Assembly: GCF_002305855.1 (NCBI RefSeq)
Contig: NZ_CP022163.1
Coordinates: 6,076,292 to 6,140,291, forward strand
Origin: Melittangium boletus DSM 14713
GTDB lineage: Bacteria > Myxococcota > Myxococcia > Myxococcales > Myxococcaceae
Reading direction: 5' to 3'
DNA length: 64,000 bases
Shown here: in pieces, positions 32,741-43,400 of the stretch
How the letters are laid out: each line of letters starts with the position of its first letter
How positions within the stretch are numbered: position 1 is the first letter of the stretch
The notes under the pieces: model-generated
What the model was told of the DNA's origin: nothing
Databases searched by the model: none
The model's input: the letters and a program-made list of their open reading frames with translations, nothing else
Position numbers and translations under genes: made by a program

Positions 32741-34129
32741 TCACGCTCCGACCGCGGCCACCTCGGGCGATTCCACCGCTGGCGTGACGAGCGACTTCTT
32801 CTCCCACGCGCGGCTCCTCCAGCGCAGCCACATGATGAGGGCGCGCGTCCACTCGTCCGCCGCGATGGCGAGCCACACGCCCGGCAGTCCCAGGCCCGCG
32901 TGGAACACCAGCACGTAGCCCAGGGGCAGGCTCATGCACACCATGGAGCCGAAGCCCGCGTACACGGTGAAGACGGCGTCGCCCGTGGCGCGCAGGGCGT
33001 TGACGAGCACCAGGTTGCAGGAGCGCCCGGTCTCCAGCAGGAGGCTCAGGAAGAGGACCGTGGAGGCGAGCTGGATGACGGCCGGGTCCACGGTGAAGGC
33101 GCCGATCAGGCTCTGGCGCAGCAGGATGGCGGCAAGGCTCGTCAGCACGGTGATGGACAGGCCCCACTTCAAGCTGCGCAGGGCCTGCTGGTAGGCGGTG
33201 TCCGGGCGGCCCGCGCCCACCAGCCGTCCGACGAGGATGGACGTCCCGATGCCAATGGAGAGGCTGAACAGGAAGATGTAGCGCGAGACGTTCATCGCGT
33301 ACTCCCGCGACGCCAGTGCCACCGGGCCGAGGAAGGTCACGTAGTACATGAACACCGTCTGGCAGCAGTGATAGGTGATCTGCTCGACGGCGGCGGGCAC
33401 GCCCATGTGGAAGATCTTGCGGATGTAGTCGCGCGAGACCGTCACGTAGTCGCGCGCCTTCATGCGCACGTCCATCACCCGGTAGAGCATCCACACGAAC
33501 ACCCCGAGCGCCACGGTCCGGCTCAACACCGTGCTCCACGCCGCGCCAGCCACGCCCATGCGCGGCATGCCGAAGTGACCGAAGATGAGGACGTAGTTGG
33601 CCACCACGTGCAGCAGGTTCATGCCCAGGGACACGAACATGGACTCCTTGGTGAAGCCATACGTGCGCAGCAGGCTCGCGAAGATGTTGATGAGCGCCTG
33701 CAGGAAGATGAAGCCTCCGACGATGCCCACATAGGTGCGCGCATGGACCAGCATGTCACCCGAGAGGTTCATCTTGGCCATGAGGGTGTTGCCCCCCAGG
33801 AACAAGCTCGCGCTGACCACGAGACCGAACAGGAAGTTCAGCGAGATGGCGAGTGCCGCGATCCGGGCCGCTTCTTTCTGCCGCTGGGCCCCGATGTACT
33901 GCGCCACGACGATGGCGGCGCCGTTGCTGATCACCTCCATGAGGGTGACGCTCAGGAGGACGTAATGCGCCGCCACGCCCACCGCGGCCGCGGCCTCGTC
34001 GGACACGCCGCTGAGCATGAACGTGTCCGCCGTGCCCATGAGCATGAACAGCAGGAACTCCAAGAAGATGGGCCAGGTCAGCCGCAACAATCCCGGAGGG
34101 GTGGACGACGTGGTGTCTGCTGAATGCAT
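32741..34129 (-). CDS. MATE-family multidrug efflux transporter
   Basis: A 462-residue membrane protein with about 12 hydrophobic helices in two similar halves, as in MATE cation antiporters. Typical stretches are LTWPIFLEFLLFMLMGTADTFMLS (helix 1), GNTLMAK and GVAGAAWSTVLSR, and in the second half GVPAAVEQITYHCCQ. It would export drugs or metabolites using a sodium or proton gradient. I chose the ATG at 34129 preceded by AGAGAGAAAGA. It lies 20 bp upstream of the toxin gene on the same strand, but there is no evidence of a functional link. Confidence 0.88.
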   Translation of the reverse strand: MHSADTTSSTPPGLLRLTWPIFLEFLLFMLMGTADTFMLSGVSDEAAAAVGVAAHYVLLSVTLMEVISNGAAIVVAQYIGAQRQKEAARIAALAISLNFLFGLVVSASLFLGGNTLMAKMNLSGDMLVHARTYVGIVGGFIFLQALINIFASLLRTYGFTKESMFVSLGMNLLHVVANYVLIFGHFGMPRMGVAGAAWSTVLSRTVALGVFVWMLYRVMDVRMKARDYVTVSRDYIRKIFHMGVPAAVEQITYHCCQTVFMYYVTFLGPVALASREYAMNVSRYIFLFSLSIGIGTSILVGRLVGAGRPDTAYQQALRSLKWGLSITVLTSLAAILLRQSLIGAFTVDPAVIQLASTVLFLSLLLETGRSCNLVLVNALRATGDAVFTVYAGFGSMVCMSLPLGYVLVFHAGLGLPGVWLAIAADEWTRALIMWLRWRSRAWEKKSLVTPAVESPEVAAVGA

Positions 34130-34492
34130 TCTTTCTCTCTGGACTTCGGCCCCGGGGCTCGCGTGTCGCACGCTCCCTTCTTCCTGTCGAGTGACAAGGG
34201 TGAGGCCAGCTTTCTCGCTCGATGAGCGACGTGAGGGCTCGTCGCGCGAGTGCGTGGAGATACGTCTATTTTAGCTCAAAGCATGGGGACCGCGGGGCAT
34301 CGTGTGTCTCGCTCAGGGTCCGACCTTCGATGCGCGTGACGCTTTGGGGTTGCGGGGTGCTCCACTGCCGGTGGGGTGGGCTCCACGGGGGGTGGAACCT
34401 CCCCGGGGAGACGAGCAGCCAACGGCCAGGCTCCAACGAGGTTGAGAGCGCTACTTCGGGCCCTTAGGATGACTGAAAGGAAGGTACCCGAA
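34130..34492. promoter_or_regulatory. Divergent promoter region between MATE and adenosine deaminase genes
   Basis: This 363-bp gap separates two divergently read genes. The segment 34260-34290 (TCTATTTTAGCTCAAAGCAT) is distinctly AT-rich and the best place for promoter elements, but I cannot assign -35/-10 boxes with confidence. A ribosome binding site (AAGGAAGG, 34477-34484) serves the adenosine deaminase gene. Confidence 0.35.
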
Positions 34493-35653
34493 ATGGCTTC
34501 GATTCGTGATGACGAGCTGCCCAGCTCGACCGGTATTCCCTCATCCGCTCGCCGGACCGACTGGTCCGCGCCCCCGGCGCTTCCCGTGACCGAGGAACTG
34601 CTCCTCGCCCTGCCCAAGACGGACCTGCACTGCCACCTGGATGGCTCGATGCGGCTCAAGACGATCCTCGAGCTGGCCGAGCAGCAGAAGGTGTCACTGC
34701 CCGCGGACAGCGAGGACACGCTCGCGCGCGCCATCCACATGGGCGAGGTGTGCGAGAGCCTCGAGGACTACCTGATCGCCTTCGACGTGACGCTCTCGGT
34801 GCTGCAGACGGCCGAGTCCCTCTACCGCGCCGCCTATGAGCTGGCGGTGGACGCCGCGGCGGAGAACGTGCGCTACATCGAGGTGCGCTACTCGCCCGCG
34901 CTGCACCTCAAGAAAGGCCTGAAGATGACCACGGTCATCGACTCGGTGCTCGAGGGCCTGCGCGTGGCCAAGCGAGAGACGGGCATCAAGTGCGGTGTCA
35001 TCGTGTGCGGCATCCGCCACATCAACCCGCAGACGTCCATGCGGCTCGCGGAGCTGTCGGTGGCGTACAAGAACCGGGGCGTCATCGGCTTCGACCTGGC
35101 GGGGGCCGAGGCGAGCTTCCCGGCGAAGGATCACAAGGACGCCTTCCAGCTCATCCTCAAGAACAACGTCAACTGCACGGCGCACGCGGGCGAGGCCTTC
35201 GGTCCCGAGTCCATCTCCCAGGCCATCCACAACCTGGGGGCGCACCGCATCGGCCACGGCACGCGCCTGCGCGAGGACGGGGATCTGCTCAACTACGTGA
35301 ACGATCACCGCATCCCGCTGGAGGTGTGTCCCTCCTCCAACGTCCAGACGGGCGCGGTGCCGAGCCTGGATGTGCACCCGCTCAAGTTCTACTTCGACTA
35401 CGGCCTGCGGGTGACCGTCAACACGGACAACCGGCTCATCACCGACACCACGGTGACGAAGGAGTTGTGGCTGTCGCACAAGGAGATGGGGCTGTCCCTG
35501 GAGGACCTGACCACCATCATCGTGTCCGGCTTCAAGAGCGCCTTCCTGCCCGCGCGAGAGAAGCAGGACTTCCTGCGCCAGGTGAACGAGGAGATCTCCC
35601 GCACGCTGGCGGCCTTCGAGAAGCGGCCCCAGGTGGTCAAGCAGCCGGCCTGA
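34493..35653 (+). CDS. add: Adenosine deaminase
   Basis: A 386-residue enzyme that deaminates adenosine to inosine in purine salvage. Metal and substrate residues are all visible: TDLHCHLDGS (about residue 43), RYSPALH, HAGEAFGPESI, HRIGHGTRL (the catalytic His) and VNTDNRLIT (the metal-binding Asp). The first 35 residues are a polar extension not needed for the barrel. The ATG at 34493 has AAGGAAGG 8 bases upstream and is preferred to the ATG at 34469, which has none. The next gene starts 22 bp later and may be co-transcribed. Confidence 0.92.
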   Translation: MASIRDDELPSSTGIPSSARRTDWSAPPALPVTEELLLALPKTDLHCHLDGSMRLKTILELAEQQKVSLPADSEDTLARAIHMGEVCESLEDYLIAFDVTLSVLQTAESLYRAAYELAVDAAAENVRYIEVRYSPALHLKKGLKMTTVIDSVLEGLRVAKRETGIKCGVIVCGIRHINPQTSMRLAELSVAYKNRGVIGFDLAGAEASFPAKDHKDAFQLILKNNVNCTAHAGEAFGPESISQAIHNLGAHRIGHGTRLREDGDLLNYVNDHRIPLEVCPSSNVQTGAVPSLDVHPLKFYFDYGLRVTVNTDNRLITDTTVTKELWLSHKEMGLSLEDLTTIIVSGFKSAFLPAREKQDFLRQVNEEISRTLAAFEKRPQVVKQPA

Positions 35654-35675
35654 GCCGGAGGAGAAGGAGCGAGGC

Positions 35676-36455
35676 GTGGAGCTGGAGCTGAGTGGCAAGG
35701 TCGTCCTGGTGACGGGAGGCTCGGACGGCATCGGGGCGGCGGTGGCCCGGCGTCTGGTGCGCGAGGGAGCCCGGGTGGCCCTCTGTGCCCGGAACGCCGA
35801 GCGGCTGGAGGCGACGGCCTCGGCGCTGCGCGAGGCTGGAGGAGAGGTGCTGACGGCGGTGGCGGACGTCACCCAGGCCGCGCAGGTGGATGCGTTCGTG
35901 GACGCGGCCGGGGCGCGTTGGGGGCGGGTGGACGGGCTGGTGAACAACGCGGGCGCCTCGGCGGCGCGGCCGTTCGCCGAGGTGGACGACGCGGCGTGGG
36001 AAGCGGATCTCCAGCTCAAGCTCTTCGCCGCGGTGCGCACGTCGAGGCGGGTGCTGCCCCTGCTGCGCGCGGCGGGTGGGGGGTCCATCGTCAACGTGCT
36101 GGCGCTCGCGGCGAAGGCGCCCGGAGCCCGGTCCGCGCCGTCCTCGGTGTCCCGGGCGGCGGGGATGGCACTCACCAAGACCCTGTCCAAGGAGCTGGGC
36201 CCCGAGGGCATCCGGGTGAACGCCGTGTTGCCCGGGCTCATCGAGAGTGGCCAGTGGGAGCGCCGCGCGAATTCCACCGGCCAGCCGCTGGAGGCGCTCT
36301 ACACGCAGCTGGCGAAGGGGGCGGACATCCCCCTGGGCCGGGTGGGCAAGGCGGAGGAGTTCGCGGACGTGGTGGCCTTCCTGCTCTCGCCCCGCTCGGG
36401 CTACGTGAGCGGCGTGGCCCTCAACGTGGACGGTGGGCTGTCTCCTGTCGTGTAG
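35676..36455 (+). CDS. Short-chain dehydrogenase/reductase-fold protein lacking the catalytic residues
   Basis: A 259-residue SDR with intact nucleotide binding: TGGSDGIG (13-20), ADVT (63-66) and NNAG (90-93). The C-terminal end GYVSGVALNVDGG is also normal. The active site is not. The catalytic Ser position after SIVN is Ala143. The YxxxK pair is replaced by Ser156 and Arg160 (SSVSRAAGMALTK). The protein may therefore bind NAD(P) without reducing a substrate, or use other residues. It starts at GTG after GGAGAAGGAG, 22 bp behind the adenosine deaminase gene. Confidence 0.8.
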   Translation: MELELSGKVVLVTGGSDGIGAAVARRLVREGARVALCARNAERLEATASALREAGGEVLTAVADVTQAAQVDAFVDAAGARWGRVDGLVNNAGASAARPFAEVDDAAWEADLQLKLFAAVRTSRRVLPLLRAAGGGSIVNVLALAAKAPGARSAPSSVSRAAGMALTKTLSKELGPEGIRVNAVLPGLIESGQWERRANSTGQPLEALYTQLAKGADIPLGRVGKAEEFADVVAFLLSPRSGYVSGVALNVDGGLSPVV

Positions 36456-36582
36456 CCGGGTCCGAACCTGGAGACGGTGCGTCAATTCTCTGGCGCTTCC
36501 GTCCACCAGCGGGTGGAATCCCCCGGCGCGTGGCCCTGGGGGGCTCGCGGACGCCTGACCGACTCACGAGAGGGATACGCAG

Positions 36583-37047
36583 ATGGACAATCTTCCGAAT
36601 GACTTTCCGGGTGCGCCCGCACCCATGAACACGGCCGCGGCCCGCGAGGCCGTCTCCGCGCCGGCCATCCTGCTGATGGTGACGGCGGGTCTGGGCATCC
36701 TGATGGCGTTGCTGAGCCTCCTCACGTCGCTGGCGGGTGGGGGGAACCTGACGCCCGAGCAGCTCGATCAGTTGCGCGAGGCGGGCTTGGAGCACCTCAT
36801 CCCCTGGGTCGAGCGCTCGCGCTCCTTTGGCGCCTTCGGCAACCTGCTCACGTTGGTGCTCAGTGGCGTGACGTTCTTCGGCGCCCTGCGGATGAAGGAC
36901 CTGCGGAGCTTCGGCCTGGCCATGGCCGCCTCCATCATCGCCATCATCCCGTGCTTCGGGCCCTGCTGCTGCATCGGCATCCCGGCGGGCATCTGGGCGC
37001 TGGTGGTGATCAACAAGCCGGAAGTGAAGGCCGCCTTCCGTCCGTAG
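36583..37047 (+). CDS. Small membrane protein of unknown function (154 aa)
   Basis: A 154-residue protein with three to four hydrophobic stretches: ILLMVTAGLGILMALLSLL (28-46), FGAFGNLLTLVLSGVTFFGAL (about 82-102) and a Cys-rich AIIPCFGPCCCIGIPAGIWALVV near the end. This resembles small uncharacterised inner-membrane proteins seen in myxobacteria. The cluster of four cysteines in FGPCCC could bind metal or be acylated. No function can be assigned. Confidence 0.6.
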   Translation: MDNLPNDFPGAPAPMNTAAAREAVSAPAILLMVTAGLGILMALLSLLTSLAGGGNLTPEQLDQLREAGLEHLIPWVERSRSFGAFGNLLTLVLSGVTFFGALRMKDLRSFGLAMAASIIAIIPCFGPCCCIGIPAGIWALVVINKPEVKAAFRP

Positions 37048-37062
37048 GAACTCGCCCGCTCG

Positions 37063-37104
37063 CCTCCCTGGCGGACCCGGGGGGCTGGGTCCGCCGCCGG
37101 GAGG
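37063..37104. terminator. Bidirectional hairpin between convergent genes
   Basis: GGCGGACCC (37070-37078) pairs perfectly with GGGTCCGCC (37087-37095) across an 8-nt loop. The stem extends through CCTCCC (37063-37068) and GGGAGG (37099-37104). It lies between the small membrane-protein gene and glgC, which converge, so it probably ends both transcripts. There is no T-tract, as is common in such GC-rich genomes. Confidence 0.65.
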
Positions 37105-37122
37105 ACTTCCCGGCACGGGGGC

Positions 37123-38352
<1,230 letters not shown>

Positions 38353-38485
38353 AGGACTGGCCAAATTACCCGGAGGCAAAGACCCGGCAAGCCCCTCCAG
38401 GTGGGTTCGTTGAGTACCTAAACCACGCCGACTTGACGGGCCCTCGTGGCTTCCCACCCAGAAGGCGTGCTATGTCTCGAAGTCG

Positions 38486-39370
38486 ATGGCTGGCGACGAA
38501 ACCCGAGTAACCAAGATCTCCTCGATCAAGGAGTTGGCGACCCCGGTCGACTCGGAATGCTGCATCGTGCAGATTCACGGGCCGGAGCTGGGCAAGAAGT
38601 ACACGCTCCTCGACCTCGAGTTCACCATCGGGCGTGAAGAGGGAAACCACATCGTGGTGGACCTCGACAACGTCTCGCGCAGGCATGCGCGCATCATCCG
38701 CAAGCAGGGGCGGATGTTCGTGCAGGACCTCGGCTCCACCAATGGCACCTACCTCAACGATCAGGAGGTGACGCAAGAGACGCCGCTGCGCAGTGGCGAT
38801 CTCATCAAGGTGGGGGGCTCGATCTTCAAGTTCCTCACCGGTGACAACGTGGAGCTGCAGTACCACGAGACCATCTACACGCTCACCATCCAGGACGGTC
38901 TCACCGGCATCAACAACAAGCGCTACTTCCTGGAGTACCTGGAGCGCGAGATGGGCCGGTGCCACCGCTATGGGCGCCCCCTGACGTTGATGATCTTCGA
39001 CATCGACTTCTTCAAGAAGATCAACGACGTGCACGGGCACCTGGCGGGTGACTACGTGCTGCGCGAGCTGGCGCAGACCCTCAAGCGGCTGGTGCGCAAG
39101 GAGCAGTGCTTCGCGCGCTACGGCGGCGAGGAGTTCGCGGTCGTCATCCCCGAGGATGGGGGCGACAAGGCGCGCATCTTCGCGGAGAAGATCCGCCGCT
39201 GCATCGAGGAGAAGCAGTTCGTCTTCGAGAACCAGGAGATTCCCGTCACCTTGTCCCTGGGCGTGGCCGACATGGCCCCCGACATGGTGGAGCCGCTGCA
39301 GTTCATCAAGGTCGCGGACGCGAACCTCTACAAGGCGAAGAAGTCGGGCCGCAACCGCGTGGTCGGCTGA
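38486..39370 (+). CDS. FHA-GGDEF diguanylate cyclase
   Basis: A 294-residue protein. The N-terminal forkhead-associated domain (about 25-120) has FTIGREEGNHIVVD, SRRHARI and GSTNGTYLN, so it should bind phosphothreonine. The C-terminal GGDEF domain has an intact active site YGGEEFAVV (Y212-GGEEF) and the metal Asp in FDIDFFKKIND. It should make cyclic di-GMP when its FHA domain docks on a phosphorylated partner. The product-inhibition I-site appears degenerate: RKEQ instead of RxxD upstream of GGEEF. Confidence 0.9.
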   Translation: MAGDETRVTKISSIKELATPVDSECCIVQIHGPELGKKYTLLDLEFTIGREEGNHIVVDLDNVSRRHARIIRKQGRMFVQDLGSTNGTYLNDQEVTQETPLRSGDLIKVGGSIFKFLTGDNVELQYHETIYTLTIQDGLTGINNKRYFLEYLEREMGRCHRYGRPLTLMIFDIDFFKKINDVHGHLAGDYVLRELAQTLKRLVRKEQCFARYGGEEFAVVIPEDGGDKARIFAEKIRRCIEEKQFVFENQEIPVTLSLGVADMAPDMVEPLQFIKVADANLYKAKKSGRNRVVG

Positions 39371-39389
39371 TGGGCCGGGGCGCGGTCTT

Positions 39390-39411
39390 CCTCCCCCGGT
39401 GACGGGGGAGG
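39390..39411. terminator. Hairpin between convergent diguanylate cyclase and epimerase genes
   Basis: CCTCCCCC (39390-39397) pairs perfectly with GGGGGAGG (39404-39411) across a 6-nt loop (GGTGAC). The two flanking genes converge here, so it likely terminates both. No T-run follows. Confidence 0.6.
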
Positions 39412-39424
39412 GGACGGCGGTGCC

Positions 39425-40453
39425 TCAGGTACCCTCGCGCAGGTTGGCGAGCCGACCCTTGGTGCCCGGCAGGTTTCCGGGCGCCATGCGCGTGTAGAGG
39501 TAGTTGACCGTGTCCTGCAGCGTCTCGTGGATGTCACGGGCGCGGAAGCCCAGCTCGTGCTCGGCCTTGCCGCTGTCCAGCCAGAACCAGTGCTCGCCGA
39601 TGTCCACCTCCTGGGGATCCAGGGTGGGCTTGACGCCGCGCCATTTGGCCACCTGCTCGAGCACCTTGGCGCCGAACACGTTCACCTTCGGGGGCAGCTT
39701 GAGCCGGGGGGCGCTCACGCCCGTGAGGCGCTCCAGGCGCTGGAAGAAGTCCCACATGGAGAGGTTCACCCCCATGAGGTGGCGCCCGTACAGCTCGCCG
39801 CGCGTGAGGGCGTTCACGAAGGCGTCCGCCAGGTCGCGCACGTCCACCACGGAGATGCCGCCTCCGGGCATGGCGGGAATCTCTCCCTGGAGGAACTTCA
39901 TCACCGTCCAGGTGGACGACAGCCGGTCATCCCCGGGGCCCATGAGCAGGCTCGGGTTGAGCACCACGAGGGGGATTTTGTGCTGGCGGCAGTACTCCAG
40001 CGTCAGCTTCTCCTCGTAGATCTTCGACAGGTAGTAGGGCCAGCGGCCCACCACCTCGATGGGGTAGTCGTCCTCTTCCGTGCCCACGCGCTCTTCCTTG
40101 GACACGGCGATGGCGCCCGAGGTGGAGGCGAGGATGACGCGCTGCAGGCCCGCCTCGCGCACGTCGTGCAGCAGCTCGCGCGTGGCGTCCACGTGCAGCT
40201 CGTACATGCGCCGCGCGTCCTTGTCCTGGAAGGAGACGAGCCCCGCCAGGTGGTAGAGCGCGTGCACGCCCTCGAGCGCGCGCCGCACGGCGTCCCGGTC
40301 CTTCAAGTCCCCGGGGACGTACTCCACCGTTTCAAAGCCCGGGCCCTTGGGGCGCGAGCGGCCGATAATGCGCACCTCGTGGCCCGCGGCGACGAGCCGT
40401 GGCACCAGATGCGTGCCCAGGAAACCGGTACCTCCGGTGACGAGCAGCTTCAC
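39425..40453 (-). CDS. NAD(P)-dependent epimerase/reductase (extended SDR), last gene of the ether-lipid-type operon
   Basis: A 342-residue extended SDR resembling dihydroflavonol reductase/3-beta-HSD-like enzymes. The nucleotide loop is TGGTGFLG (6-13), followed by LYHLAGLVSF, the catalytic Ser/Thr in ILASTSGAIAVS and the YYLSK motif (YxxxK). It starts at a GTG that overlaps the stop of the ElbD-like gene (GTGA), so translation is coupled. It probably reduces or epimerises an intermediate in the same lipid pathway. The substrate cannot be read. Confidence 0.82.
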   Translation of the reverse strand: MKLLVTGGTGFLGTHLVPRLVAAGHEVRIIGRSRPKGPGFETVEYVPGDLKDRDAVRRALEGVHALYHLAGLVSFQDKDARRMYELHVDATRELLHDVREAGLQRVILASTSGAIAVSKEERVGTEEDDYPIEVVGRWPYYLSKIYEEKLTLEYCRQHKIPLVVLNPSLLMGPGDDRLSSTWTVMKFLQGEIPAMPGGGISVVDVRDLADAFVNALTRGELYGRHLMGVNLSMWDFFQRLERLTGVSAPRLKLPPKVNVFGAKVLEQVAKWRGVKPTLDPQEVDIGEHWFWLDSGKAEHELGFRARDIHETLQDTVNYLYTRMAPGNLPGTKGRLANLREGT

Positions 40454-43400
40454 GTGTCGTTCCTTCCCGTGGACAGGGCACGGCGCTGGTCCTCCACCGT
40501 CGCCGAGTCATCGAAGCTCAGCACCCGGCCCGCGGCCAGCGCGCGCACGGCGTCCTCGGCCATGTGCGTGGCGTAGCGGTAGCTCTCCGAGCGCGACATG
40601 CCCTGGGTCTTCTTGCGCAGCATCTCGTACGTGAGCGCGGGGCCGATGCGGCCCTCCAGCTCGCGCGACTTGGGGACCATGGTGCCCTTGGGCAGGGCCT
40701 CGAAGGCGCCCTTCACGTAGATGGGCAGCACGTCCACCTTGTAGGTGAGCGCCAGGTAGCCCAGCGTGGGCTTGAACTCGAGCAGCTCCCCCGTCACCGA
40801 GCGCGTGCCCTCGGGGAAGATGAGCAGGTTGAAGCCCTGCCGCAGGGCGGAGCCCGCCATGCCCAGCGACTCGCGCAAGGAGCCCTGGCGGTCCATGGGG
40901 ATGAGGTTGGTGAAGTTCTCGAAGTACGCGCGCTTGAGGGGCGTATCGAAGAAGTAGTCGCGCGCGGCGATGGTGGTGAGCCGTTCTCCCTGCTCGCCGA
41001 GCAGCACCTTGACGAGCCCCATGTCCAGGTGGCTCGTGTGGTTGGCGATGACGAGGAAGTTGCGGTTCTGGGGGATGAAGGCCTTGCCCGTCACCTTCAC
41101 GTCGAACAGGCCGCCGAAGATGGCCTGCTGTCCGAGCCGCACCGCGTGCCGCCCCAGGGCGACCAGGGGCTCGGGCACGGGGATCTCCACCTCCTCGGCC
41201 TTCTGGACTTCGCGGGAGATGTCCCGGGCGCGCGTCTCCGTGCTCGGCTTGCGGCCGCTGGCGAGCACCAGCTTGCGCAGGTCGTCCACCGTCTGCACGT
41301 GCGTGAGATCATTCGCCGTGGGCAGGGGCACTCCCGCCTGCTCGAGCGCCACGGACAGCTCGGTGAGCATGAGCGAGTCCACGCCCAGGTCCCCGCTCAA
41401 GTGGGCATCGGGACGGATGTCGGCGAGGGGGCGGTTGGTGACCTCGGAGAGGAGCGGGTAGAGCCAGTCGGCCACGCCGCCCGTGCCCAGCTGCTGCACG
41501 CGCTCGCGCGCCTTGTCCCCGGAGGCGACGAGCCGCTCGAGCTTCCTGAGCTCCTCCACCACCTGCTTGCGCTTGACCTTGCGCGTGGACGTGCGCGGCA
41601 GCTCCACGTCCGTGAAGCGCAGCACCTTCACCCGGCGGTAGAAGGGAATGTCGCTGCCCTTCTTGCGGAAGTACTCCTCCAGCTCGCGCCGCACTTCCTC
41701 GCGCGGGCGCTCCTGGTAGTCCGGTACGCACAGGCAGGCCACCTTCTCGCCGCCCGCCTCGTCCGGCATGCCGACGACGGACAGCTCCTTGATGTGCTTG
41801 TGGTCGCCGAAGAACTCCTCGAGCTCGTCCGGGTACACGTTCTTCCCGTTGGCATCGATGATGACGTCCTTCTTGCGGCCCACGAGGAACAGCCGCCCGT
41901 CGGCGTCCAGCCGGCCGAGGTCTCCCGTGTACAGCCAGCCGTCCTTGAGGACGGCGTCGGTGGCGTCCTTGTCCCCGAAGTAGCCGGCCATGACGCTGGG
42001 GCCCCGGGCGATCACCTCGCCGATGCCCTCGTTGTCCGGCTCGAGGATCTTCAGCTCGATGCCGGGCAGGGCCTTGCCCACCGTGCCGGGCTGACGCTTG
42101 TTGACGCTCGTCTCGGACACCGTGAGGACGGGAGCGGCCTCGGTGAGGCCGTAGCCCTCGATGATGTTGAAGCCCAGCTGGTGGAAGGCCTTGTGCACGT
42201 CATCCGGCAGCGCCGAGCCGCCGGACACGAGGAACTTGATCTTCCCGCCGAACTTGCGGTGCACGGGCCAGAAGAGCAGCTTGCCCAGGTTGAGGCTGCT
42301 GCGGTTGCGCAGCTCGCCGTGGGTGGCCATGAGCGTCTTGAGAATCTGCTCCACGAGCGGCGGACGGCTGGCCATCTCCTGCGTCACCTTGCGGTGCAGG
42401 AGCTGCCAGAGCGCGGGCACGCCGATCATCGCGGACACGCGGCCCGTCTCGAACACCTCGCCGAGTTTGTCCGAGGTGAGCTCGTCGATGTACGTCACCT
42501 CCGCGCCCCGGGAGAACGGGGTGAGGAAGCCCGCGGAGAACTCGAAGGTGTGGTGCAGGGGCAGCACGGACAGCACGCCGTCGCCCACGCCGATGCTGAA
42601 CGCGCCCGCGAGCTTCGCGATGAGCGAGGCGAAGTTGCGGTGGGTGAGCATCACGCCCTTGGGCGTGCCCGTGGTGCCGGACGTGAAGATGAGGCTGGCC
42701 ACGTCGTCCGCGGCGGCCGTGCGGCGCACCGGCCCGATGTGGTCCGGGTACTGGGGGTCTCCGCTCATGGCCTCGGCGAGGCTGGCCACGTGCGTGGTGA
42801 GTCCCGCCTGGGTGAGCGCCGTGGCGAGGTGGGGCAGCTCGGCCGCCGCGTCCTCCGACAAGAGCAGCACCTTGGCCTCGGAGCGGCGGGCGATGTTGAC
42901 CACCTCGGCCTCGTTGAGGCTCGGGTCCACCGGGACCGCGGTGCCGCCCGCGCGCAGGATGCCGAAGTAGGAGATGGGCCACTCGGGCCGGTTCTCCGAC
43001 AGGATCATCACGCGCTCGTTGCGCTTGACGCCTTCCTTCATCAGGTAGCTGCCCACGCGGTTGGCGTAGCGGTTCACCTCGCCGTAGGTGAAGCGCTCTT
43101 CCTTCTCGTTCGCCGCGAAGCGGAAGGCCACGCGGTGGCGCCAGGCGTTGACGCTCGCCTCCAGCATCTCCAGGAGGTCGCGGTGCGCGGGGATGACGGT
43201 GCGCCGCTTGTTCTCCTCCTCGAGGCCCGGGAACACCCACTTCTCCAGGCCTGGCAGGTGGGTGTCGAGGAAGTAGACGCGCCAGTCGATGGCCTCGGGG
43301 GCCCAGGGGATGCGGGCCCGGTCATGCGGGGCCATCCGCGCGTACACCGCGCGGGTGTTGTCGCAGCGGAAGACGTAGCGGTTGTCGTAGAGGAAGGGCA

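Noticed and set aside
32721..33539. N-terminal extension of the lipoprotein toxin
   Set aside because: It overlaps the MATE gene in another frame and would bury the lipoprotein signal; the ATG at 32720 starts that signal directly.
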